The notes under the pieces were generated by a model, which worked only from the letters and a program-made list of their open reading frames with translations, had not been told where the DNA came from and made no database searches. A DNA stretch of 64,000 nt from Druceiella hillmani (taxonomy: Eukaryota > Arthropoda > Insecta > Lepidoptera > Hepialidae). The stretch lies in assembly GCA_039881145.1 (NCBI GenBank), contig JAYKKI010000039.1, forward strand, positions 16,250,001 to 16,314,000, read 5' to 3'. The first letter of the stretch is position 1. Each line of letters opens with the position of its first letter. The position numbers and the translations under genes are program-made. Positions 22,486 to 34,482 of the stretch are shown here, piece after piece.

Positions 22486-22590
22486 CAGTGAGCCGTCACG
22501 GGACGGCTGGCAGAACTATGGCTAGAAATGTCTGACAGTGATAATTTAGAAAGTAAAAGTGAACAACTTCCTGAATTCCAAGCGTCTTCG
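22486..22590 (+). pseudogene. Possible transposase 5' end next to repeat
   Basis: After the direct repeat of 21184, an ATG at 22528 opens MSDSDNLESKSEQLPEFQ and stops within the first minisatellite unit. Acidic serine-rich starts of this kind are common in piggyBac transposases, but 20 residues are too few to assign a family. Confidence 0.25.
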
Positions 22591-22930
22591 TAAATTTCAA
22601 GCGTCAAGCGTCTATAAATGTAAAATCTTCTCTCTTGGTAGACTAAATTTCAAGCGTCTTCATAAATTTCAAGCATCAAGCGTCTATAAATGTAAAATCT
22701 TCTCTCTTGGTAGACTAAATTTCAAGCGTCTGTATAAATTTCAAGCATCAAGCGTCTATAAATGTAAAATCTTCTCTCTTGGTAGACTAAATTTCAAGCG
22801 TCTTCATAAATTTCAAGCATCAAGCGTCTATAAATGTAAAATCTTCTCTCTTGGTAGACTAAATTTAAAGCGTCTTCGTAAATTTCAAGTGTCAAGCGTC
22901 AATTTTCAAGCGTCTATAAATGTAAAATTT
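22575..22930 (+). repeat. 72-bp minisatellite, about five units
   Basis: CTTGGTAGACTAAATTT recurs at 22634, 22706, 22778 and 22850, exactly 72 bp apart. Each unit contains the shorter repeat TTCAAGCGTC or TTCAAGCATC two or three times. Since 72 is a multiple of three, a 137-aa frame stays open (FKRLHKFQASSVYKCKIFSL per unit). That frame is a consequence of the repeat and not evidence for a gene. Confidence 0.85.
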
Positions 22931-23753
22931 ACACAATTTTTATTGCTTATATTTTATTATTATATATTCTGATTATATATTATTATATATTATGGTATTT
23001 TTAATTAAATTCATTGTTAATTGATTTTAATTCCATTCTTAATATTGTTATTTTTAAAATAATGCGCTTAATCTATTCCTTAAAGAATAAATTTAAAATT
23101 TAATAAAAACTGGCAAAATTGTATTTTTTCATTATGCTATATTTAGTTCCTGTAATAATCTTGTCTTTGATACATATTACTTGTACGAACACGATGTTCT
23201 GCCAGGCGTATGGCTAGAAGGAGTTCCCAATGAATAACTTCATTTATACCCCGCCATACGCTCAAAAGCATCTTTTATCCAATATTATATTTTTGTCTGG
23301 GTACACTTTTCCTTAACTTCTAGCCACTGGCGTTTAAGCGAAAAATTAACATAAGTCATCCACTTTACATCTTCTGCAGCCAGATACTTTAACCACTCAT
23401 TGGTACGATGAAAACTCAGTAGTTAGTTAGGATTACATATTGCCAACCTAATATTATTTCATAACGAAAAAATAAGCTAATAAACAGAAATATAAAAAAA
23501 AATTTTTACATTTTTCCTTCCATAAACCATAGGGCAGAAGTAAAACGTCAACAATACAACGTCTACATTTTACTTCACTAAACGTCATTAATAAAAACAC
23601 AATAATAATAAATAACATACATAACAACACGTAATAAAAAAACCGGTCATTTGGTCGTTCTTTTATAGTGCGAGTCTGGCTCGTGTATACAAGGCTTCAT
23701 GCCTCGTTTGAAATGAAATTATTTATCCATATGTTATATTAATTGTGTATATA

Positions 23754-23762
<9 letters not shown>
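22931..23762. other. Intergenic, very AT-rich
   Basis: TTCTGCCAGGCGTATGGCTAG at 23199 partly mirrors the CTGGCAGAACTATGGCTAG at 22508, so it may be the other end of the unknown element. Otherwise nothing was recognised. Confidence 0.35.

Positions 23763-23799
<37 letters not shown>
23763..23799. repeat. (TA)n microsatellite
   Basis: Uninterrupted TA dinucleotides just left of the second DD41D mariner. Confidence 0.95.
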
Positions 23800-23805
<6 letters not shown>

Positions 23806-24787
23806 CAGGGTGTCCAGTTGCAGATTTCAAAGTTTGAACAAACATAGTTTCTGAACGCAACACATAAGAGGGGCGCGGGGGGCGTCGTTAGAAGCGCAAG
23901 CGGTGCGGATGTTTTAGTAGCCATGGAACAGTGGAGTGGAGAGCACCGCGCTTTTGCCGTCGAGGCGTACATTTCGAGTGGATTTTCGCTGTCTTTAGCA
24001 CGCCGTCGATTTAATAATCGTTACAGTATTCGTCGATTACGTGATGGACCATCGATCAACCTCATTCAGTCATGGCTAGCAAGGTTCAGAGCTACAGGGT
24101 CAACGTTAAATAGGACCAGGCCAGGACCTACACCATTAGTAGCCAAGGATGAAAATGTCGAGCGTGTTATGGTTTCTGTCGTTGAAAATCTCCGTTTATC
24201 ACTGCGTACACGTTCATCGATATTGGGAATTCCGAAATCAACTTTACAGGTAATAATGCAAAAAAAGCTCAAGTTCCATCCATATAAATTCAAATTGTTC
24301 AAGATTTACACGATTCTGACTTTCAATTAAAAAAAACTTACGCGGAGGTGATGTTGTTGAGATTTCGTACTGCTACCCGGATGGGCAACATATTCTTTAG
24401 TGACGAAGGTCACTTTCCCATTGGAGGATATGTGAATAAGTAGAACTTTCGTTACTGGGATGTCCACAACCCAAGACAAATGCATCAAGAGCCTTTACAT
24501 AAGCCTAAAGTAACAGTCTGGTGTGCCATGTCTGCATCTGCAATCATAAGGCCTTATTTCTTTGAAAATCAACGTGGCCAAACTATAACTGTGAATTCGG
24601 AGAGATATGCCCAGATGTTAAATGACTTTTTCAGAGTAGAACTACAGAATAGTCCATCCTTCCATCCATTGTCCATCCAAAACACATGGTTCCAGCAGGA
24701 CGGGGCCACAGCTCACACTGCTAATGTGTCCATGAATGCAGTGCGGCAGTTATTTCCAGAAAAAAACATATCCCGAAACCTACTTTG
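23806..24787 (+). mobile_element. Second DD41D-type mariner relic, 3' truncated
   Basis: It starts with CAGGGTGTCCAGTTGCAG after ATATA. The transposase reading runs to ISRN and stops abruptly at a TA microsatellite (24788). The right terminal repeat and the third catalytic Asp are missing. It is from the same broad family as 8753-9944 but not a close copy. Confidence 0.8.
23923..24787 (+). pseudogene. DD41D-type transposase pseudogene
   Basis: The ATG at 23923 follows the terminal repeat by about 115 bp. The N-terminal frame (MEQWSGEHRAFAVEAYISSG, then a second helix-turn-helix with GIPKSTLQVIMQKKLKFHPY) is intact to about 24300. After a frameshift it continues with FFSDEGHFPIGGYVNK (first Asp) and a TAG at 24441-24443. 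It continues again with NFRYWDVHNPRQMHQEPLHK, VTVWCAMSASAIIRPYFFE and FQQDGATAHTANVSM (second Asp). It ends before the third Asp. Longer and better preserved at the N-terminus than the first copy. Confidence 0.85.
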
Positions 24788-24812
24788 TATATATATATAT
24801 AAATATATATAG

Positions 24813-24860
<48 letters not shown>
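24788..24860. repeat. (TA)n microsatellite
   Basis: Imperfect at the left, then a pure TA run. It replaces the 3' end of the mariner. Confidence 0.95.
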
Positions 24861-24866
<6 letters not shown>

Positions 24867-25299
24867 TTAAGTACCCATATTTAGTGTCTGTTCCATCATG
24901 TACTAAATCGTTTTTTTAATAATGTCTTTAAGATTTATGCACTAGTGAAAAGAGTGAAATGCATAAATCAAATATTATGATTACAAAGCGTAATTCTGAT
25001 AAAGTAAAAATCTCACAATGGTTGAGTAACAGGCGACGCGAAAGCACTTCCCCTGTTTAGTGCAAATTAAACAAATCAAGAGCGGAACTGACTGCACGCC
25101 TGGATTAAATGGTGTATGTCTTTATTGTTGTTAAATTGATTTTTTGCCCTAAATTAATAGAATTTAAATAAATGTTTATCATTGTGTAGAAGATTGGGTT
25201 AAAATGAATATTACTATATACAATATTAATACATTTGACTCCAGCTATCTGTCAGCTTTGCCCAGACAACTTATTGTTTTCACAACTTTTCATATAATA
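24861..25299. other. Intergenic, nothing recognised
   Basis: AT-rich, unassigned. Confidence 0.4.
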
Positions 25300-25510
25300 A
25301 CTAGCTGTACCTACGACTTCATTCGCGTGAAATTTGGAATAGATGTTTAGTGGAGGAAAATGTATTAGAATTATTTTTGTTTTCTCCCATATGTTGCTCT
25401 TGGGTATAAACTATTACCATATCAAATTTCATCGAAATCCACCCAGTAGATTTCACGTGATTGACGAACAAATTAACATACACACAGACAGACAAAACTT
25501 CTAAAAACAG
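25300..25510 (+). mobile_element. Dispersed retroposon tail (LINE/SINE 3' type)
   Basis: CTAGCTGTACCTACGACTTC, ATTCGCGTGAAATTT, ATCAAATTTCATCGAAATCC and ACACACAGACAGACAAAAC follow in the order found in a very common insect (notably lepidopteran) retroposon tail family. Assignment is from memory of that pattern. No coding part is present. Confidence 0.5.
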
Positions 25511-25582
25511 GTTTTATTGTTTTTATTATCATTCTTTACCCTAAGTGAATCACTCTTTTTATACTATTTTCCATGCACAGAA

Positions 25583-25690
<108 letters not shown>

Positions 25691-25699
25691 GTTACGTGG

Positions 25700-25980
25700 G
25701 TTTCTGAAATACAATGTTTCTTTCATAATTCCAAGGGTCAGTAGTTTCGAAAATAAGGGAAAAGAAATATATTTTTAGCTATACTTTTGAACCCCCTAAA
25801 ACTGCCCCCCTGAAACTTCTATATTAATAATATTGGATGTTAGTGAGAAGATGGAAATATGTGCGGATTAATAAGAGTTCTGGGAAAAACAGCTGTGTAA
25901 AACGGACAAACTGTCACATTAGGAATCTTGTAAGGGTTGTGTTTTTCCTTTCGTGGTACAGAACCCTAATAAGTTACTTA
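25700..25980 (+). mobile_element. Dispersed repeat family R1, tail portion
   Basis: Contains CAGTAGTTTCGAAAATAA, an AGAAGATGGAAATATG-type middle, and the tail TAAGGGTTGTGTTTTTCCTT followed by GTACAGAACCCTAATA. The same blocks occur at 53940-54255, and partly at 26480-26650 and 47180-47270. Confidence 0.55.
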
Positions 25981-26479
25981 TGCAGTAATGAGATCATGTG
26001 ACCTATATTGCAATATTACCTTTACAGCCGTTTCGTTAAAATTAATATAACATACTATAATTTTATTAATTATGAATGATTATTTGAATGCCCCAAAATC
26101 ATCATTGTTATTTAAAGTTTTACACAGGAAATGATAACGCACCAATGTTTGTTTTTTGACAATGTTGATGCCAATACTTAAATAAATTTAAATTTATATG
26201 TTGCTAGGATAGCATCATATGCCAGTAAAACGCTGTGGAATTTCTTCATCTATGACTGTGAAAGATTTTTCACTTCAATAATAAAATGAAAAAAAAAGCA
26301 CTCGTGTTTAATAATAAATTGATTATTCCATCTCTACACCACAAGAACGTAGCCACTAAATTTAGAAGCCATAGTGAAAAAAAAATTAAAGATGTGGAAA
26401 GGTACATTATTTTTTGTATATTATGATAAATATTATTTGCGATAAGCATTTGATGCAGCTATTTCTTCTATACATAGAT
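25981..26479. other. Intergenic, nothing recognised
   Basis: AT-rich, unassigned. Confidence 0.4.
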
Positions 26480-26650
26480 TATTTATTCTATACATAAATC
26501 TGAAACTGTAGAAGCTATAAGGCTGTGACAGACGGATGGATGGGTGGACGAATATAAAGGCCATAATAGACGAATATAAAGGCCAAATAACATATAAAGG
26601 TTCCTTGTGTCCCTATGGGACCCTAAAAGGATGCATGGTCTCCCAGTGTA
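26480..26650 (+). mobile_element. Dispersed repeat family R1, tail portion
   Basis: GGCTGTGACAGACGGATGGA and GTTCCTTGTGTCCCTATGGG followed by ACCCTAAAA match the tail pattern of the family seen at 25700-25980. The phrase CGAATATAAAGGCC is repeated twice in between. Confidence 0.5.
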
Positions 26651-26699
26651 TTTGAACTTCTTGTTGTTTTTTGTTCTCTTTATGTGTGTCATTATCAGG

Positions 26700-26885
26700 A
26701 TAGCTAAGTATCCATCTTTCTCTAATCCACTTCCCCTCGCTCTCTCACTCTCCCTATATCTATAATTTTGTTTCTCTCTGCCTCTGCCCCTATTCTCTCT
26801 CTCTCTCTGTCTCTACCTCAGTCTTTCTTTTACTGTCAATCTCCTCCCTCTTTCTCCCTAATATATTCTTCCTCTAATCTAATCC
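26700..26885. repeat. Pyrimidine-rich tract
   Basis: A strongly CT-rich plus strand with CTCTCTCTCTCTGTCTCT near 26795. It mirrors the purine-rich tract at 13020-13200 in composition. Confidence 0.8.
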
Positions 26886-29194
26886 CAGGTAAAACTATTA
26901 GTATGTGTTTTGTGGATAGAAAGAATGGATAAAATAAATGGTTTGGAAGGATGATTGCAAAAAATATTTCTCCAAGGCGCACGCTTCCTTCATTATGTTA
27001 CCTGTATTACAATGGCCCAATGAGATTTTCAATGAAGTGAATAAAATGGTTCTTCCAATTTTAACTACTCCCATATAACATGCACCAGAGATGCTAAGCA
27101 CTTTTGTAGAATTGAAACCAGCCGCACAAGAACTGCCAGGTTTTCTTGGAAATAGTCTTTAAAATCCGCAACTTTGTGGAATTAATTATAAGACCATATT
27201 TTCTTAGCGGAAGTCATTTCTAACCCACCTTTTCCAACGGTGCTTGATAGTTTTCTTCAAGAAGGTTATCTATAGGATTTCTACCCACATTCCTTCTGCA
27301 ATGGTTGTCACTCACTCACTAGAATTTTTTATTTACAAGTATGTAAAAAGATATCAAATAATGTTATTAAATTTTTAATACACCAATTTCTCAACCTATT
27401 TTCAATTATTTGGCAATATTTCGTAAACTTTGGCAGATAAAAATCAAATTTTTCATCTAAAATAACTTCAAATAAATTTCCAAAATAAATGTTATAAGTT
27501 ATAAAAAAACCAAATTACATACTACATCCAAATTTACAAATAATAATAATCCAAACTACATAAATTGTGAAAAAATTAAAAGTGTCCAATTGATACATCG
27601 TTGGCGGCGCACGGGAAAAAAATCAATACCATGAAAATAATTCTGTTTTAATTTTGTAACTTACTTTGTTGAATTTGGTATAAAATTCTAGAAAAAGAAT
27701 AAAATTATATGAGAAAAAGCATGAAAAATATAGTCATAAATTATAATAATACTACCTAAAAGTGGGTAAAGTATTATTTATTACTCGAATTTTATACTTT
27801 CATTTATAATACATAATCGCCAAAATAATTATGAAGAAAAAAATATTACATTTATCTGAAAAGTATTCCAAAAATAATTATAAAATTAATTTTTTTCACG
27901 ACACATTTTATAAAAGCGTGAAATATTTAATAATTCTTTGGTTGGAAACAGATTTTTAATTATTTTATCATAAAATGCACTACATACCGAATCACAATCT
28001 GCAAAAAATATAGATTATTTTATATATAATAATATATACGTTGCAAAACTTACCACGCTAATTATTTCATTACCTACAGAGATCTCACAAAATAAACCGC
28101 ACAGTTCATCAACAACGATTAACTGATTTGAATTATTTATTTTAACTGCTCTCCCTAACAATAACATTGCCAAGTTCATTAATATTGTACAATGTTTATC
28201 CAGTATCATATAATAAAAATTATAAATCGCATTTTATTCATGTTTATTGCTTAAATTCACTCGTACATGTAATTTCGTGCCCGATATCGGGCTTTCGGAC
28301 CATCTGCGCAAATTTTTTTATTCATCAATGTTTTATTATTAGCGTGACACTTGGCATGGCACGTGGCGCATCATGGGGTGTGACATGTGGTTTGGTCCGT
28401 AGCGTAGCATGACCTATGTAGTGGCATATGGTGTATCTTATCTAATCAGAAGAATCAATTAGAAACCATTTTAAAGCTGTATATTTATAAATTGTATATT
28501 AAAAGTAAATAGTAAAGTCTGGACATGTAACAATAATAGATCTAAAATATATTTAATATTTTTCAAAAACAGCACAGGTTTAATTTTATAAATTGAATTA
28601 TCTTTCATGTGATTTTTTTTACTTAATTTCAATAAAGCCCTGGGAAAGATTGTAATTTAGCTAAAATATGGAAAATCAGTAAAAAATAAAAAAGTTTTTT
28701 ATATCCAAAACTTCATGCTTTCCTTTACTACCAACAAATAATTTAAATGTTGATTTTTTTACCAGTAAGAAAAATTTGAAATATATGAAGAAAATGGAGT
28801 ATTGAAATAAGGGTAGCAGCTACCACACGAGCTAGAAGTGAAACTTCTTGTTATTTTTCATGCTCTCTGTGGGAGAAATTGTTAATAAATCTACCTGTTT
28901 TTCTTTCACCTATATTCTTTCTCTCTTCTCTCTTTCTCTTTAACCGTGCGTTATATATGTTCAGTAATCTTTTCTAGATTTAATTGTTTTTTTTTTCAAA
29001 TATGACGTAAAATGATTACTTTATTAGTTTGATTCTATTTCCTTGGGGAAACTTTCGGCAATGAACTGAGTGCTGGCGATGAAAATACATTGGAGGTAGT
29101 GACGAGGAGAACATGAAAATTAGATAAATATGTAACAGATTCCACATTTTACTGAAGTTCTGCACTGTTTAAGAGAACATTAGTCACTTTGTCT
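26886..29194. other. Intergenic, extremely AT-rich
   Basis: A perfect 14-bp palindrome GCCCGATATCGGGC lies at 28279-28292. After it, 28340-28430 is G-rich with short imperfect repeats (TGGCATGGCACGTGGC). No coding region was recognised. Confidence 0.4.
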
Positions 29195-29660
29195 AAAATA
29201 GATAGGCTGAGGGTAGGTGATTTATTTCTTTGACTGTTATGTTATCTTTGGCGTTATCGGCAGATATATTTCTATAGACAGGTTCCAGTTCTTTTTTTTC
29301 TGTCACTTGTTCTGAATGAAAAGTGTTTTTGGCATTGAAATTCTCAAAATACGATGAGTAACAAGGCAAGATTTTCAAAAGTTGCCACGTCAACTACTTT
29401 TTTTGTTATCGACGAAATATCGTAAATTGACATGACTTTCTAGAGTCAAGCCAATATCACAGGTTACATTAATAGTTTATTCAGAGAGACGAAAATCCAT
29501 TGGTTGCAATTTACATACCGAGTGTGATGAGAAATTTGGCAAAATAAAACTATTTTCTCTACAATACCTTATATTCTCCAAAGCCATATGAGATGAATGG
29601 GGTACCCATTCATCTTCAAAAAGTAACCAGATTTTGTGTCCTTTTGATTATCTTATTGAT
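29195..29660 (-). pseudogene. pogo/Tigger-like (CENP-B DDE) transposase fragment
   Basis: On the minus strand the frame from about 29625 reads FEDEWVPHSSHMALENIRYC then FILPNFSSHSVCKLQPMDF. This aligns with the usual LDNHxSHxxxEAIxxCRENGI and LPPHTSHKLQPLDV blocks of pogo-type transposases. After a stop and frameshift, MSIYDISSITKKVVDVATFE corresponds to the downstream TIYDI block, and YRNISADNAKDN to the NRNIFSDxDF block. The catalytic Asp in LDNH is not kept (EDEW). Only the C-terminal third remains. Confidence 0.5.
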
Positions 29661-29701
29661 TTCTGAAAGGCTTTAGAAAAAGTAGAAATAGTCTTCTTAT
29701 A

Positions 29702-29820
<119 letters not shown>

Positions 29821-32214
29821 ATCTATGTATGTCTACCTATAGCACTCCTAACTAAAATCCATTCATCATTCAAAAAATCCCCTCCATTGGCAAACCTCTT
29901 TCTAACAATATCCATCTGATGCTTTTTGAGATCTCTTTCGATTATTTTATAAGATTTTTAGACCAGATTTTAAGACAATTTATAATTATAATTTCTGAAT
30001 AGGAGAATTAACTTATCTCTTCTATTTTATAGAGGGCAGAATTTATTACGTTCACGCATTTACAGATCAATTATTCTGTCAAAACTAAGTGAATTATTGA
30101 AATTGTTTTGACAATGTTATTCTTGTTTTAAGTTACATTGTGGCGAATAATGCAAAATGAATAAATGCAATTAGATCGTTAAATAATTAATCTGGTTTAT
30201 TTTAAATTGTAATTTATTTATTTTAAATCATTCTCAAGTTGTTAATGCATTCCTTGTAAAAATTTCATAAGTTAAATTTAGTTATCTAATATAAAGCAAC
30301 GTTGGGTAGTCCTAGATGTATAATAAAAATATAGATAAGAAATGTTTAACATTCTTGATAAGAACTCATATACGGTTGATAAGAAAGGCATATTTTTAGA
30401 GATAATTTTGTTTTCTAAACTAATACTGTTTTTGCTGTATTTAACAGTTTTTTATTTGTTTAGCATGAATGAAAATTCTTTATTTTTCATCTAAAAACAA
30501 TTTCATGTTGGAAAAGTTATACCATTTTAGGACACATAAATAGAATAATATGCACAATATTGTGATATTGTGTTAAAGTGTCTCCACTGTTTGAAATTCA
30601 ATCCACTTTTATTACGTAGCGTGCTACTTAGAAGTAATATTGTGAATACTACGTAATAAATCCTGCACATACACAATTTTAAGCCCCAGAGGATGGCTCC
30701 AAGTCGTTCCGAATAGTATTCTCTGCAATTTGAATAGTGGTTTGATAATCAATAAAACTTCGTACCAAATTTCATTTAAATTAAGTTATTAAACAAGTAC
30801 ACACAGATAGAGATACAAACACTGTATTATAATGTATAAAGATTTGTGGTGAGTACAACTAATATAAGTGATAACTGTTTATTTGTTTCTTTATCAGTAA
30901 TAAACCTAAATATTAGTAGCTTAGGTGAACATAATAAAATTATAACGATCATTCTGAATGTCATAATTTCTTAGATATAATTTATATGTATGGAGGAAAC
31001 GGATCATATTTATATTAGAATTACATAAGGTATTTTTTAATGTTTATTGTGCTAAAAAGTCTATGCTAGTAATGACACTATAATTAAAACAATTTCATTT
31101 CGAACGAAGTACATAACCCCCAATGCACAAGAAAGACTTGGCCGTTCCTTTTCTATCTAGTTTTGTGTAGTTTCGTCGAATTTGTAAGCATTGTTATTAT
31201 TGTTAAAAAAATAGCAAGAAAGTTCCAAAATGAGATAATTAAGTTTTCAGGTGTATCTTGCTAACCTTAATATTTATTATAACAGTTTGTGATTTATGAG
31301 TGAATAATATAAACCTAAGTACTATTAGTATTCACAATCCTCTATATGTATTTATAACGTCATCAACAGTCATAAAGTGGAATTACACATAACAAATAAT
31401 ATACTTACATATAAAAATATCTTGTCACATCATTCCATTTATCATACTCAAAAAAATATATAGATACCTGTAGTAATGAAGTGTATATCACATTAAATCA
31501 TTTCTATAAATAACCCTTGCAGCGTAAGGCCGACTCACACTTGTCCATTGCTATTCAAATGAAACCGCTTTTTTTGAAAATTAAAAAACCAAATTAAATC
31601 ATAAACTAAAATTTGTTTAACATATCGCCTAGTAATTAGAATCATCAAAAACCCGGGTTTTTATTAGATACTTGGCAAAACGTTTCCCTTTGTTTTAATC
31701 TAGAGAAGTTGTAACAAGACCCTTGCTTTAAAACAGTGCAGGTAGACTGAAATCTTCTACTATTATTCTTCTACTTAAAAGTAGTACTACAAACCTTGTC
31801 TAAATTATGAAAGTCATTGTTTGTGTCAATTTCAGTCTATTGATCATCGCCCTTGACACGTAACCATGTCTTATAATGGCTTTATCAGATGAATCACTGA
31901 CACACTATCTACAGTGTGACCACATTTTTACTATTCAAAATGTTGACTTTATCTTGTGAAAGACCTTAGACATTTGTAGATTAATATGTTTCATAATGAG
32001 AGACTTTAACATTTTTACAAATATCTTAAAATTTAAAATAATATTTTATCTCCATGTCTTTTAGAACATTATAATGTGATAGAAACTACACATACTGTAC
32101 ATTGAAGGGGATTGTTAAAAACATTTCGAATTGACTGTTTGAAAGTATTGTCAAAAGCATTGTCAATTGGAATGTCAATTTCACTTATTTGGAATAACTG
32201 ATAAGATTCACATG
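29821..32214. other. Intergenic
   Basis: An 11-bp inverted repeat TTATTACGTAG/CTACGTAATAA (30609-30619, 30649-30659) with a 29-nt loop. A retroposon-tail fragment is at 30740-30830 (CGTACCAAATTTCATTTAAA, ACACACAGATAGAGATACAAA). Otherwise unassigned. Confidence 0.4.
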
Positions 32215-32399
32215 AAATTCTATATAAATGGAAATAAACTTAGTTTGGTTTTGTAGCCTTTGAAGAATCCAAGTTTGAGTCTCATTCTAAACTACTTCAG
32301 TCACTCAAGTCCAAAGGGTTCAACCAAAGTGCTTTTTCATCTATGACATATGCATGTTAACACGGATCCTAACTATGGAGTTAATCTATAATCACAAAG

Positions 32400-32640
32400 T
32401 AACCCAAAGGAGCATCGCCAGTGCTAGACTTATTATAACTCTACATGACAAGATTCAGTATGAGATCTTTCGACAATACATTGAGGTGGACAATATGGGT
32501 CATCAGGCTGAGAAACTAATGCTAATCGAGTCTAGATGAAAAAGACTCAGTCAAAAGAAGAGAAGAGAAGAGCTCAACATTGGGCAAACACACATTGATG
32601 AAGAAGAATATTTCATAGTATGTGAATCTAGTAAACATTT
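32400..32640 (+). other. Coding-like relic shared by both duplication units
   Basis: The frame reads ARLIITLHDKIQYEIFRQYI, then HQAEKLMLIESR, a TGA at 32536-32538, and after it INIGQ/NIGQTHIDEEEYFIVCESS-type text. The counterpart in unit 2 (39145-39375) keeps the same blocks and the same TGA, plus an extra TAG. The text is hydrophilic and not low-complexity, but I recognise no family. The shared stop argues that it was already broken before the duplication. Confidence 0.35.
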
Positions 32641-34332
32641 TTTAGAAATGTATGTTGCTTTGTTTATTTCTTTTAGTATTGCACAAAAGCTGTACTTTTT
32701 ACTGTTTGAAAGCTTGAAAACTAAAAATGTAAGTATCTAACTGCAAGTTGCCACAGCATTGTATGGATGTTGTTCTTGAATAGAGCATAACCAGCGGTCT
32801 GGGGTTGAATTCAAGCAAATACCCTGTGGAAAACTAAAGTTGTGTGGACACCGCTCTTGAATATGTACTATTAGCGGTATGCCCTTATGAATTGCATTGA
32901 ATTGTTGCGTAATACCAGAGAATTACAATATGTCTTTTCTATAATTTATTATGTATAACTGTTGGGCTAAACAATTTAGAAGCCAGCTCTATTATTTGGA
33001 GCTCACACGAAACTATATGCTCGTACAACCTAATTATTGAATATGTGTACATGAGACGATATGGTTACTTCCCTTTTCTATTTCCTACCAATTTTCTCTT
33101 GGTTATGCTGCGATACTGTATTTTGCAGCATAAAAGAGAAGTTTGTTCGCTGAAATTTCTTTACCGATTTTTGAAGGTAAAAATTTTGTGCTGCAATTTA
33201 TTTGACAAACTCACGCTCTTCTTACCTAATAACTACCTGTGCTCATGTTATATAGCTACGCTGGCAACATCAAATTTTCTCACTTTCCCTTGGTGTACAA
33301 TTGCTCAATCACCGATCACAATTGCACCAGAGTGTGTATCTTTGTGATGAATGAAAGTAAACTTCTTAAAGTGTGTCAACATTATGTTACACATTATAAG
33401 TATTATAAAATTAATTTAAGTGTTTTTGTTATCATTATTGAAACACATAATTTTAATAAATCTAATGTTTCCATAACTGCATGTAAACAAAGAAATCATG
33501 AAAATTAAATGGGTCCTTCTAGAATTATCCTTAAACAGTACCCACTGATTATTTCTGTCACTTTAGAAACGTAGTGGTTCAACAAACACTTTCTGTAAGT
33601 GATAAGAGCATGTCATGATGAAAACTAATATAACATGTATAGCAAGTTTCAATTAACCAAAGGCAAGATTAAAAATTAAGTTTAATGTCAACATCTTCAG
33701 TATGGAAGGACATATATTTATAAAGCGATCCATAAACATCAAAAAACACCATACTTTAATTATATTCTGGTTCTTTCTTATTATAATGAGTTTAATTGTT
33801 CCAACTCCTATGGAAAATAAGAAACCAATTCCATCAAAAAAATATTATAATTAAAGTATGTATTAAGTATATATTACAAAATAAAACAAAACTTTTTTCA
33901 AAAGTTTTTTATAGTTTTTGTGTAAAAAACTGAAAATGAGTTCTTTCTCATTCACAATAGTAATCCGTCACTATACAATACATTCACAATAGTAATCCAT
34001 CACTATACAATATGGTCACATAGTTTCGTAAATATAAAATTTTTTTATGAAACTTAAGAAAAGTGAAATTGAATAATGTGTGTTCATTTTGAAGTTATTA
34101 TTAAAACATTTTGAATTTATTTTTGTTTTATATATGTAATTGGAAGCTGATGTTCACTTTTGAAGCTGATGTTCACTTTTTATAAACATGTATAGAAATA
34201 TAAGCTAGTAAAATCGCTTTTAATAAATTCTTGAAACAAAGAGACATTAAAAAACTGTGAACTTTGTAATTAAGCATACATTTTAATTGCAATATTAATG
34301 TTCATACATAAATTATAAAAAATACTGAATAT
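32641..34332. other. Duplicated intergenic DNA upstream of gene A
   Basis: Similar to 39375-40860 of unit 2. The frame 33045-33347 is open in both units, but most differences between the copies change the amino acid, so it is not treated as a gene. A duplicated phrase CATTCACAATAGTAATCC occurs at 33950 and 33984. Confidence 0.5.
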
Positions 34333-34482
34333 TGAATATATTTGGCGTTAATTTTGTAGAAATTCATTATTCACAATAAAATGAAACTACGCGATGTAGT
34401 ATTATTTCTACTTTCTTTAATTTCTTTACCACGACCTAGGTTTCGTTGTATTACAACATCTTCATTTTCATTTAATTGTGAA
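34333..34482 (+). mobile_element. Palindromic foldback element copy 3, one arm deleted
   Basis: It has the same tail as copy 2 (TTTGGCGTTAATTTTG), the left arm ATGAAACTACGCGATGTAG, a hammerhead-like motif on the minus strand, and then only the outermost 15 bases of the right arm (TCATTTAATTGTGAATA). It is specific to duplication unit 1, so it inserted after, or was lost from unit 2 after, the duplication. Confidence 0.65.
34429..34464 (-). ncRNA. Hammerhead-like motif lacking stem I
   Basis: On the minus strand TGAAGA, T, stem II GTTGT/ACAAC, GAAA, stem III and GTCGTGG are kept. The 5' strand of stem I and the first core C are replaced (AAAATGAAGA), so it should not fold as a complete ribozyme. 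Confidence 0.45.

Noticed and set aside
22559..22972. 137-aa open frame as a gene
   Set aside because: It is the translation of the 72-bp minisatellite; the other frames are equally periodic.
28279..28292. 14-bp palindrome GCCCGATATCGGGC as a protein-binding site
   Set aside because: A single occurrence with no context; kept only as a note.
33045..33347. 100-aa frame conserved in both duplication units (also 39671-40090)
   Set aside because: Most differences between the copies change the amino acid (for example Q to L, C to S, K to N, P to L), which fits neutral drift rather than a protein under selection. A Ka/Ks test would settle it.
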